From the NCBI GenBank assembly GCA_022376515.1, contig WTXI01000002.1, forward strand, positions 310,001 to 374,000: 64,000 nt of DNA. Direction: 5' to 3'. Shown piece after piece: positions 1 through 9,541 of this stretch (position 1 is its first letter; each line of letters begins with the position of its first letter). The notes beneath the pieces were generated by a model. That model did not search any database and was not told where the DNA came from. It saw only the letters and a program-made list of their open reading frames with translations. Source of the DNA: Lactifluus volemus. Taxonomy: Eukaryota; Basidiomycota; Agaricomycetes; Russulales; Russulaceae. Position numbers and translations under genes: made by a program.

Positions 1-1262
1 CCCATTTCGATGGCTACGATATGTGATGTTCGCCATTTGTGGAGCCCGTGGCAATCTTTCCACAACACCTGAAGGACCCTATGTGAACTATGACAGGACC
101 GAATTTGCTGATGCAGAAACTAGATGCTACTATTGGCCTTCAGGTAAGCTTTCTTTTTGTGTGTGAGATTGCTGTTCACAGTGTCTCGACTTCTCCAGAA
201 GATTGTGCCTTTGTAGACCATCAAGGTTTACATGATCAATTAACATCTACCGAACAGACACAATGCCGCGGCAGTTTCAGAAGTGATGTCATGCGACGTG
301 ATGGACTTGCATGTGTTGTTACACAAGAGAGGAAAGAGGTCTGTGATGCAGCACACCTGATTCCCTGGAGAAAGGTGACATGGTAAGATTTGTGATTAGT
401 TTGTATAATTATTGGATGACATTGTTTTCCAGTACATTTCAAGAGTGATAGAGCTTCGCTCTCCCAGAGATAACTCATCACCACTGGCACCTTCAGATGT
501 TGGGATTAACAACATAAGAAATGGAATATTTCTGGGAAAGGAGCTGCATTCGAAGCTTGGTAGAGGAATGATTGCCTTCATAAAGGTGTGAAACTTTGGT
601 GGTTCATATCTTGGCACTCTTTTAACAAATCCCAGACACCAAACTATGGGCTGTGCCCTGAAGACATAAGGCGATTTCAGCGGGGTGACCTGCACCCACA
701 CTACATCACCCTTCATTGTTTGAAGGAGCCTCGAGGTTATGACCCTATGTCCTTGGCAGCCTACCTTCAAATTGGACCCGTATCTCCTCGCGTTGCTTCC
801 ATTCTAGGTGCAAATGTTGACGCACTCTTCCAAGGTGATGGGGACTCACCTCCTTCTACTGTCATACTCGACTATGTCTATGGGGTTGCCGCTTACAATG
901 CCTGGGAGAGCAAGTGTGATGGCGATTTCAAAGTAATGAAGCAATACCACGACAAACATTATAAAGGCATTCCACCTCTCCACACAGATGAACCAGAAGA
1001 ACCAGATGACCCCAACGACGAAACTTACGATCCCCACCAGTCACAGAAACGCTACACTCAAGCAAGGAGGAGGGACGAGCATGAGAGTGATCTGGCGAAA
1101 GCCATGGATAGGCTCAATAGGTATGTGATGCATATCCGTGGTATCACGCCAGAAGAGGCTGCCGAGCGCAGGCAGAAAGAAATAGAGCAGGAGGAGCGGG
1201 CAGCTCAGGAAGCGAGTCGAAACAAAGTGATGGAGTGGATGGAAGATCAGGGCATCGACTGA
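1..1262 (+). CDS. HNH-nuclease domain protein, copy 1 (5'-partial, one frame break)
   Basis: This is a basidiomycete HNH endonuclease-type protein whose N-terminus lies left of the window. Visible exons are about 1-143 (ending YYWPS), 199-~379, ~434-585 and 636-1262. The HNH core is in exon 2: a CVVTQERKE segment followed by the DAAHLIPW motif. Exon 3 carries the R..N.I.L...LH..L.R polypeptide typical of the second half of this domain. The C-terminus is charged and coiled-coil-like (EEAAERRQKEIEQEERAAQ). Compared with copy 2 at 3049-4394, one base is missing near 369-371 (AG-AAA against AGC-AAA), so the conserved exon 2 end goes out of frame unless a weak GTGACA donor is used. Nuclease activity is inferred from the family; the biological role of these fungal HNH proteins is unknown. 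The family call is fairly sure, an intact product is not. Confidence 0.7.
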
Positions 1263-1479
1263 AATGTATTCATCATGATTGCCTATCGTTTATGCACACT
1301 GTATCTCCGGGGTTGAATACTTTGACACCGGACATAAGGCAACCTCCAAGTATTTCAAGTTTCCATGTACCACGATAGATGCTCTTCCAAACGACTCGGC
1401 GTTCTTCTCGAAATCTTGGACCACAATCAAGTGGCCAGAGTAGGAAGCTGGCCTCGATCACAAAAATGGTGGTATAAAC

Positions 1480-2512
1480 TGGTCCACGTCTTCCGAATGC
1501 CAGTGTGGAGACAGCTTGTATTTTATTTGCATCACCACTCTGCTTGAACCTCCAGCTTTGCTGCACATTTGGCATTCACGTTCGTGTGCCCGACACGATT
1601 GGCTATTCGTCATCCTTTCCGCTCGTCTCGAATTACGGACCCCGCAGACTCGACACCATATTTGTTTTGCAGCATCTTCAATGGGCGAGCGAGATTGTGC
1701 CGAGCACCCCAGAGTCGACACTCAGAGTGTTGGCTGAAGCGATGGTCAAGGACGCTCCCAGGCTCGGATACCTTAGTCTTCATTCCCAGACGGCAGAGTT
1801 TGTGCTTCCGAGACAATTACTCGATGGGGGAGCTACACAGTTACGATGATTAACACTCACCGGTGTCTCTCTGATGGCATTGCATCCATTGCTGCCATCC
1901 ATGACATCGCTTAGGACCCTCGCCCTCGAGAGCTCTACCTATTTCTCGCCTGACACTCTCGTTGCACAAATACGCTCGATGGCTCAACCCCAAACACTGT
2001 CTTTCAGTTTCCTCTCCACAGCTCCACGCCCCGGTTTCAGGAACGACCGTTTCCTTCCCCTAGGACCACTCTCTCGCTTCGAGCTACCCTGGCTCATGCA
2101 GCTGATATATTGAGGCGTTTCCGCTCACATAGAAGCTCTTCTTGCACGTATACACACTCCTCTCCTACGTGACATCGATTTCACACTGTTCAACCAACTA
2201 ACCCTGTGCATGTCGCGCACCAACGTGTTCTTCACCCAACTGGGGACCTTTGAGCCAACCCGGGCTCCCATCGACTTTACAGAACTCTCCGCCCGCGTGA
2301 TCGTCTCCGCGTTACAGCCCACCGATTCGCCAGACATCCGAGTCCTCCTCAGCATGTCCTGCGCGCACCTCGACCTTCAGGTGTCTGCCATGACACAGAT
2401 CTGCAGCGCGTCGGGAAGCGTGCTGCTGCCCGTTGAGGACCGTACGCTGTGGTACCCGCCTGTACTTCGGTTAGCACGTTCGTCGACGAGCGGGGTCGTG
2501 CCGGCCCTGTAA
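1480..2512 (+). pseudogene. F-box/LRR-like protein remnant, copy 1
   Basis: The stretch resembles the C-terminal leucine-rich part of the large basidiomycete F-box family. Fragments in different frames read in the expected order: a Leu-rich block at 1874-2113 (LLPSMTSLRTLALES, then RFELPWL), a block near 2125-2205 with an EALLARIHTPLLRDIDFTLF-type reading, and 2210-2512 (SRTNVFFTQLGTFEP to WYPPVLRLARS). Frameshifts and stops separate them and no F-box start is visible. It lies directly downstream of HNH copy 1 and its 3' part is repeated after HNH copy 2. It is most likely a decayed gene carried along in the tandem duplication. The family call rests on remembered family style, so it is moderate. 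Confidence 0.5.
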
Positions 2513-2599
2513 ACGTTTAAGTAGACTATGGAGTCGATCGCGACCGGTGAGCTCGCCACCCAACCCAGGGATTTTTTTGCGTGGGCCTGATCCTTCATT

Positions 2600-2952
2600 C
2601 AACTGGACAGACACGGGGGGGATGCACCTTTGGCCCAAAATTCGCGGTCCTCCTCTTCACGAGAGGCGCAAAGCTGCTGGTACAGCGCTAGTGCCCGCCA
2701 CGCCGCGACCTGACGTGAGCTGCCGTACCCAAGCGCCCCAAATATCTTCAGAAACACCCGCATTGCGGTCGGCGACTGCTTCAGTTTGCGAGTGAGCCAT
2801 GTTTGTTCTGGAGTGGGGGCCTTTTCGTGCCGGTAAGGTTTTGTGGGGCCAGGTATTGGCTTTGGTGAGGAAGAGGATGTATATGATCGTAGTCCATGGG
2901 AAATATGTCGAATTAGAATGCGATGCGATGGCCGCAGGATGACCCGCTGCAT
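2600..2952 (-). pseudogene. Truncated CBP3-like ubiquinol-cytochrome c chaperone, 5' fragment
   Basis: An uninterrupted frame starts at ATG 2952 with a mitochondrial-type presequence rich in Arg, Ser and His (MQRVILRPSHRILIRHIS). It continues with TPEQTWLTRKLKQSPTAMR and ends near EEEDREFWAK. This order matches the start of the Ubiq_cyt_C_chap family (yeast Cbp3), an assembly factor for respiratory complex III in the mitochondrion. The remaining two thirds, including the conserved core of the family, are missing: at about 2600 the frame meets the edge of duplication unit 1 and stops. The coding part that remains has no stop or frameshift, so the truncation looks recent. A full copy presumably exists elsewhere. 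The family call is moderate; the truncation is seen directly. Confidence 0.55.
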
Positions 2953-3048
2953 GAAAGTCCACACGCGCTGTTCCCAGTAACCGACACTTGGTGATCAGCT
3001 CTGAGGTGAGACCGGAAACGGCCCGGTCACGGTGGTCAGACGCTCATC

Positions 3049-4394
3049 ATGACCGAGATTGAAATATTTCTAATCTATGATGGAACCCCAAAATCCTTTC
3101 TTTTAATTCCCCAAAGTGATATACAGAGACTCGCCATCTACCCATTTCGGTGGCTACGATATGTGATGTTTGCCATTTGTGGAGCCCGTGGTGATCTTTC
3201 CACAACACCTGAAGGACCCTATGTGAACTACGACAGGACTGAATTTGCTGATGCAGAAACTAGATGTTACTATTGGCCTTCAGGTAAGCTTTCTTATTGT
3301 GTGTGAGATTGCTGCTCACGGTGTCTCGACTTCTCCAGAAGATTGTGCCTTTGTAGACCATCAAGGTTTACATGATCAATTAACATCTACCGAACAGACA
3401 CCATGCCGCAGTGGTTTCAGAAGTGATGTCATGCGACGAGATGGACCTACCTGTGTTGTTACACAAGAGAGAAAAGAGCTCTGTGATGCAGCACACCTGA
3501 TTCCCTGGAGCAAAGGTGATGAGGTAAAATTGTGATGGTTCATATAATTATTGGATGACATTGTTTTCCAGTACATCCTGAGAGTGATACAGCTTCGCTC
3601 TTCCAGGGATACCTCAGCACCACTGGCATCTTCAGATGTTGGGATTGACAACATTCGAAATGGGATTTCACTGCGAAAGGACCTGCATTCAAAGCTTGGT
3701 AGAGGGGCAATTGCCTTCATAAAGGTGTGAAACTTTGGTAGTTCATATTTTGGCACTGTTTTAACAAATTCTAGACACCAAATTATGGACTCCTTCCTGA
3801 ACACATAAGACGACTTCAGCGAGGTGACCTGCGTGCAGACTACATCACCCTCCACTGGTTGAAGGAGCCTGACAATTAGACCCTATGAAATTGGCATACC
3901 TTCAAACCCTTCAAATTGAAAGTGCACATCCTGACTTTGACCTCGCTCTATTCCCCTCACTGTTGGAAGCTGGTGCAAATGTTGATGCACTCTTCCAAGG
4001 TGATGGGGACTCACCACCTTCTACTCTGATCCTTGACTATGTCTATGGGGTTGCTGCTTACAATGCCTGGCAGAGCAAGTTTGATGGTGATTTCGAAGTA
4101 ATGAAACAATACCATGACAAACATTACAAAGGCCTTCACACAGATCCCAGTGACGAAACTTATGATCCCCACCGGTCACAGAAACACAGTCGGACAGGGA
4201 GGAGAGATGAGCGTGAGAACGATCTGGCGAAAGCCATGGATAGACTCAATAGGTATGTAATGCATATCCGTGGAATCACGCCAGAAGAGGCTGCCGAGCG
4301 TAGGCAGAAAGAAATAGAGCAGGAGGAGCGGGCAGCTCAGGAAGCGAGTCGAAACAAAGTGATGGAGTGGATGAAAGATCAGGACATCAACTGA
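3049..4394 (+). CDS. HNH-nuclease domain protein, copy 2 (one frame break)
   Basis: Complete copy of the gene at the left edge. ATG 3049 opens exon 1 (MTEIEIFLIYDG to YYWPS). Exon 2 carries CVVTQERKELCDAAHLIPW followed by SKGDE and a GTAAAA donor. Exon 3 ends KLGRGAIAFIK before a GTGTGA donor, and exon 4 starts TPNYGLLPEHIRR. Near 3878-3880 a single T is missing relative to copy 1 (AATTAGACC against GGTTATGACC), creating a stop after KEPDN. The frame re-opens at 3885 and is then intact to 4394, with the same acidic, coiled-coil-like tail as copy 1. Introns of the two copies are at identical places. Each copy is broken at a different site, so both may be pseudogenes, or both breaks may be assembly errors. 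Confidence 0.7.
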
Positions 4395-4854
4395 AATGTA
4401 CGTATTCATCGTGATTGCCTATCGTTTATGCACACTATATCTGCGGGCCGAGATCCTGATTATTGTCAAGTGTATGTGGGCACTAGTCAGCGCAGACGGC
4501 CTTCTGCGAGGACTCATATCGAGAGCCTCAACGCGATCAGGTAGGATGTTCCGCCTGTGAAATTGTGAAACCCGTCGTGAACGGATATATGGAGTTGCTG
4601 GTAAAGGAGACAATTACGCTATACAAAGTACTGCCACGCTACCTCGCCAGCGCGGTCGTAGAAGTACGGAACTATGTCACCCTATAGCAACACGCCGCTG
4701 ACGAGACTGATGTGTATGCAGTTCGTAATGACTCATGTTTTCGCGGCTACATCAGCACTAGAAGTGCCGACACTGTCGGCTTCGACCTTGCTTGAATTTA
4801 CAACGCCTTGCGCTGTCCTGGCCCGAATGGCATCTTAGGTACGGAAGTCTTACA

Positions 4855-5225
4855 CATAGAAGCCTTCTCACGCATATACACACTCCTCTCCTACACGACG
4901 TCGATTTCACGCTGTTAACTAACTAACCTGTGCATGTCGTGCACCAACGTGTTCTTCACCCAACTGGAGACCTTGAGCCAACCCGGGCTCCCATCGACTT
5001 TACAGAATCCTCCCCCGCGTGACGTCCCGCATTACAGCCCACCGATTCGCCAGACATCCGAGTCCTCCTCAGCGTCCTGCGCGGCCTTGACCTTCAGGTG
5101 TCTGCCATGACACAGATCTGCAGCGGTCGGGAAGCATGCGCTGCCGTTGAGGACCGTACGCTATGGTACCCGCCTGTACTTCGGTTAGCACGTTCATCGA
5201 CGAGGGGGTCGTGCCGGCCCTGTAA
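4855..5225 (+). pseudogene. F-box-like remnant, copy 2
   Basis: This is the 3' part of the F-box-like remnant found at 2125-2515. It has several additional small deletions (for example in the segment matching VLLSMSCAHLDLQ), so no frame longer than a few dozen codons survives. It shows that the duplication included the neighbouring gene and that copy 2 has decayed further. Between the HNH stop and this remnant (4395-4855) no coding sequence was recognised. Confidence 0.5.
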
Positions 5226-5442
5226 ACGTTTAAGTAGACATGGAGTCGATCGCGACCGGTGAGCTCGCCACCCAACCCTTTTTTTTTTGCGTGGGCCTCC
5301 CTAATCAACAGGTATGGCTGGCATTCTCTTTTTTTTATTCCAATTCAGTTACTGAGTCTCAAAAAGCGCTGTACAATCACCCTCCCATATCAGAGGATCT
5401 GTTTACGCCGCATGGAAAAGTATCCTTCGAAAGAAAACGGTT

Positions 5443-5544
5443 GCGCCGAGCGGGAATCGAACCCGCGGCGGATCGACTTCAGTTGCAGGACAGAAAAGTC
5501 ATGTAATATGGCAACGATCCAGGTTACCACTACCCCATCGGCGC
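5443..5544 (-). tRNA. tRNA-Gly(GCC) with 32-nt intron
   Basis: The minus strand folds as a tRNA. The acceptor stem GCGCCGA pairs with TCGGCGC. The D arm is GGGT-AGTGGTA-ACCT, the anticodon stem GATCG/CGATC, and the T arm GCGGG-TTCGATT-CCCGC. The anticodon loop begins TTGCCA, giving anticodon GCC. A 32-nt intron follows base 37, the standard position. Without the intron the length is 70 nt, close to yeast tRNA-Gly(GCC), whose GTTGCCAT loop it shares. A TTTT run lies a few bases past the 3' end, as expected for a Pol III terminator. Confidence 0.93.
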
Positions 5545-5756
5545 TTAATTTAAGTAGGCAATTGATAAAGTGAAATTTCTACTTCCTCACACAAAAAATT
5601 CGATAAAACGATTCCGACTTTCTACCATTGACACCATGAGGATGACAGATTTCTGTTGCCCTGTTTTCAAGGTAGAGACTTCATATATAAACTTTCTCAC
5701 AAAGAATCAACAGGATACATTTAATGGAGCATCCTGACGTCCGAAATTTGGTATCA
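5545..5756. other. Intergenic, nothing recognised
   Basis: Short AT-rich spacer between the tRNA and the 3' end of the first P450 gene. No gene, repeat or RNA was recognised. Confidence 0.5.
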
Positions 5757-7997
5757 CTAATTCAGACACTTAACTTTCAATCCCATCCAGGGATGACGAC
5801 GACCTTCTACCATCGGCACCATCACGACGAGAGGTTTTCTAATGATACGTGTTTCCTGGCTCTGCGGTGGTAAGCTGAATTCAAAGTTCTCGAGCAGGGT
5901 TGCGCGATAACCTGCATTTCGATTATTCTAGGGAGACCGAAATTGAGACTATCCCTGCGCGCGAGGACGAGAGATGACATACGCAAACCGCCAGCCAAGA
6001 CAGCCACGAACGCCCCCCGCTGTTCAGATTTCCAGCATCTATCCACGTGGTAGATGATATAACTCACAGAAATTCGACCTTCAAAATAAAGGAGTGAGGG
6101 GATTCAAACCGTCGTGAACTACTGGACTTACAAATTTCCGAATAGTCCCACAGGGACCTGTTTCTCTTATTGACTTGGTGGAACCGCTCGGGGTTCCACT
6201 TGTCTGCGTCTTCGCCCCACACGTCAAGAAGCCTGAGTTGCGTCTTCTAGCAAGAAAGTAAAACAACTTCTCTGTGGCCCACTCACCGATTGTATGAACA
6301 AAACGACACATCAATATGTGTGCCCTTGCGTACGGGGATCATCGAGATCTGCTTGCCAGACTTCGTTGTAATTGGAAATGCGAGCGGGATGACATCATCT
6401 TGTGCGGCAACCCTTGAGCGCTGCCATACTATCGGGTGAAGTCGCATCGATTCCTACGAGAACGATTGAGCGTCAAGGACAGGAGGTGTCTAAGCGATAG
6501 CACCTTCAGGGCAGCAAGCATCGCTGACATTCCTTCGAGATCTGTTATTGAAAAGTCTCTGGCACCGATGCGTGCCCGTACGGCTGCAATCTCCTCGCGA
6601 ATCTCATGTGCCGACTCAGGATGTTTAGCAAGTTCCCAAAAAAACCATGTCAGCGAGGTTGCAGAGGTATCGTGTCCAGCCAGAAGGAGTGTTCTGCGAG
6701 ATGTCAAGATTCGAACAACTCATCTATTATTTAAACTTACCCAATCTGGTCAACAACCTCGCTGTCAGAGAGCCTGGTTTGTGGGTCTTCTGAATCGTTG
6801 GCGCGCAGAAGGACGCTCATGATATCCCGGCCGTCGCCCTTGATCATGCTTCTACGCACTATTCCACGTGAGACCTCACGAATACCGCCAAGGTAGTTTC
6901 GAAAGCGACGATACTCGCGTCGCGGAAGGTAGACGAAAAGGTCGAGGACAGGTTTGGGTAGGTATCGCCAGAAGGATTTGAATAGTGCATCGAGAGGACT
7001 GTGGTATAAGGAGTCGACACTGTAGGATGTGCATGTATGCCAGTGTCAGTGCTTGAGTAAATGCGTTGATGAAGACTAGAATACACTTACAAAAGGCTGG
7101 AATACATGCGTGTCACCGGATTGTGTGAATTATCCAGAGCCCCAAAGTCAAAGTCAAAACCGGCTGACTACAGCATTAGTATACAAGCGACGATTCTTAT
7201 ATTTGTTCCCACCCTCGCCGATGATGTCTAGTGCCGCTCTCTCGAACCATTCTGATACGTTGAGGATAGGTTCGTTGGTTCTGTCAGTGGTAATCTCATC
7301 CTTCCACTTCTGTGCAAGCTGGGGCCAAAGTGAGCCTTGTAGCTTCAAGTCTGACGATTTAGTCAGTGGGTCCTACCTTCGACGCAATAACGTGAAATTG
7401 AGGGAGAAGCGCCTTCAAATGGGACACAGAAAATGCCGTGGCCATGACTTTTCTCTGACGCCGGTGAATTTCCCCTGGAAACGTTGTTCAGAAATGAGTA
7501 TCATCAAATTCATTAAGGACGTACCCTCCGTGGAGCCGATACCGTCACCAGTCAGCATTCGTAGAGAGTGCGACGCATCCGGGCTTTTCGGAAAGTTATA
7601 GCCAGATGTGAGAAGAATATACTGGAAAGCCTGGGGGTCAGCGACCATCAACCGATCCTCCTGGTGGGACTTAGTGACAAGGAAGGCACGAAGAAGTGGC
7701 ACGCCTACTCCCATACACCCTCGGACCCGCCAAGCTGAGCCGTATTTACGCATCCACTTGAACTCTGATTGGCCTGTTTCTTTTTGATATACGTACTCCG
7801 GCTGATTACCTGTACAACGTTGATAAATGGTGGGTTCCATCTTTGAATCGTGAAACTGTACCCAGCCAGAAAGACTTCGATGGAGGTCCACGCAAGTCAT
7901 GCAAGATCGACTTCCCACGGCGCGGATGGAAAAGGAAGATCCCCAGAAACAGTCCAAGAGGGACGATGAAGAGAAAAGCGAGAATATTTGTTCCCAT
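5757..7997 (-). CDS. Cytochrome P450 monooxygenase, paralogue 1 (one frame break)
   Basis: This is a multi-exon membrane-bound P450. From ATG 7997 it reads MGTNILAFLFIVPLGLFLG (ER anchor), then the proline-rich hinge LRGPPSKSFWLG. Later exons give EFKWMRKYGSAWR, HRRQRKVM (C-helix), YLPRREYRRFRNYL, the I-helix AGHDTSATS, ESMRLHP (K-helix ExxR) and the heme loop GGVRGCLGWRFA with its Cys ligand. An 11-nt microexon (6068-6078) precedes the heme loop. The stop is at 5757-5759. In the last exon one base is missing near 5899-5907: the frame changes between EMQVI and TLLENFEF, after which the tail is open to the stop. The substrate cannot be told. It is closely related to the P450 at 16450-18739 and points away from it. 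Confidence 0.85.
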
Positions 7998-9167
7998 GTT
8001 ACTTGAAAGCACCAGGAGGGGGGAGGCGAGGTATGTGTTTGTCCGTTAAATGTCTTATGTATTGGGGGATCAGCGTCAACGGAAGAAATTGTCGGATAAA
8101 TGCGCCACAGGTATGAGTAACAACAAGGCACGCAGGACGAAAATCGGTTGCCTGCATTTTCCCAGCTGCGAGCGAGGAATGATAGTATCCGCCCGAGGTC
8201 TGAAAAATACGCTGCACATGACCTACGTGGAGTAACGGGACTCGTAGAATTTCTTCCACAAATTAACTTTAAAGTTTGTCAACATTCTCATCCTGGAACG
8301 CGATTGACTTTGGCGCACAAAAAGGCGAAATGAGGTAGTGACGTGGCTTCAACAGCCCAGGAGCTCGAAAAGACAAAATGCAACGGAGCAGGAGCGATAG
8401 GCAGCGAACCAGGTAATGACAGTTACTAGCTCGGGCAAAAGCGTTTGATCCGGATTGAAGTGGTGATAGAGTAAGGGGTACTCCGACGCTCTCAAACATA
8501 TGCAGGCACGGCGCGCAGCCATCTAGTGGCAACCATCTTGGGTTCACTTCCTACGATCAACAGCACAACAGCACCCGTTCCCATACTTAGAGAGTACTTG
8601 GAAAAGTCTCACGTTGAGGTGTGGCGTGATCGCAGCCAGCATATACTGGGAAGACATTGCGAAACATGGAAGTTCCTTCCATCCAGGGAGTGGATCAAAT
8701 CGAAAAGGGGTTTTAAAAGTACCAGAGGAACTGAGAGGGCGAGTCACGGTATGAGGTCACGGAGGAGCCGGATGACAAGTGGTTGTAAGTTGAAGGATGG
8801 GCTATCCAATAGAAAACAGGGAAGGTCAGATAAGAATCAAGGCGTTCAATAGATGACCTGTCCGACCCGACGACGATCACGATGCTGTGTTAGTAATGTG
8901 AATCAGGAATCAAATGTGAGTGGCAGGCTCTAAGACAGTCAATATCATCAACTAATCTGGTCTAAACCTGACCGTGTGGCCCGGTCTTACCTCGGCGCAC
9001 TATTTACATCTACCGGGTGGCGTGCTTGGAGTTCAACAGTGCTCAGGTCCTGAATCCCAAATCTTCCAAAAGTACTTATTTCAAGTCAAGCGCACATGCT
9101 CCAAAACTTGAGGAATCTTGGGGATGGAAGGTCGGGGTAACGTAGCGGACAACGATGGGCATACATG
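7998..9167. other. Intergenic between P450-1 and the copia element
   Basis: About 1.2 kb holding the promoter of the minus-strand P450 gene. Only short open frames without recognisable motifs were seen. This DNA was contiguous with 15138 onward before the retrotransposon inserted. Confidence 0.5.
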
Positions 9168-9172
9168 CGCTC
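9168..9172. repeat. Target site duplication (CGCTC), left
   Basis: CGCTC directly precedes the left LTR and is repeated exactly at 15133-15137 after the right LTR. Confidence 0.9.
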
Positions 9173-9527
9173 TATTGGAGTTAGAACCCTAAGTCTCAGT
9201 CTGTGAATGAAAAGACTGTATTGATCTACCTATTGGAGTTAGAACCCTAAGTCTAAGTAGAGTGTAAGTTACTGAAGAATAGAGAAGTAAAGAGTGACTA
9301 ACCTCAGTCTGTGAATGAAAAGACTGAGGCATGGTGGACACGGTGTCTACACTATATAAGGTATTTCAACAGAGGTGAAATTCTAGGGTAATAAAGCCAT
9401 AAGGGGATGCAGAAAATGAGCTAGACGAGAACGCGGAAAGTCCTTGGGTATCGATGTCACGCGTCATGTGACGTGTGACCAGAAAGCGTTGGCTCGACTT
9501 ACGCCTTGCGAGGCTGCGCTCCCAACA
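9173..9527 (-). repeat. copia 3' LTR (left)
   Basis: It begins TGTTGGG and ends CCAATA on the coding strand. A minus-strand TATA-like ATATAG lies near 9350-9358. A 24-nt stretch starting TATTGGAGTTAGAACC occurs twice (9173 and 9231) and another 24-nt stretch starting CTCAGTCTGTGAATG twice (9196 and 9303). CCTCAGTC (9302-9309) and GACTGAGG (9322-9329) form a hairpin with a 12-nt loop. Confidence 0.95.
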
Positions 9528-9541
9528 CGCCCCCTCAGCCC
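9528..9541 (-). other. copia polypurine tract
   Basis: On the minus strand the sequence GGGCTGAGGGGGCG lies directly before the 3' LTR, the place of the plus-strand primer in LTR elements. Confidence 0.6.

Larger units (their letters stand above)
1..2588 (+). repeat. Tandem duplication unit 1 (HNH + F-box remnant)
   Basis: Bases 1-1290 align with 3141-4430 at an initial offset of 3140 with about 90% identity by eye, introns included. Bases 2125-2588 align with 4855-5297. Unit 1 keeps about 0.8 kb (1290-2120) that is absent or unalignable in unit 2. The left end is cut by the window. Confidence 0.85.
3049..5297 (+). repeat. Tandem duplication unit 2 (HNH + F-box remnant)
   Basis: Second copy of the block at 1-2588, matching from 3141 onward; 3049-3140 corresponds to sequence left of the window. 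It ends at the shared segment GTGAGCTCGCCACCCAACCC followed by a T-run and GCGTGGGCCT. It is shorter than unit 1 because the middle of the F-box remnant is lost. Confidence 0.85.

Noticed and set aside
6098..6125. GGTTTGAATCC on the minus strand, like a tRNA T loop
   Set aside because: No acceptor or anticodon stems around it; it lies in a P450 intron.
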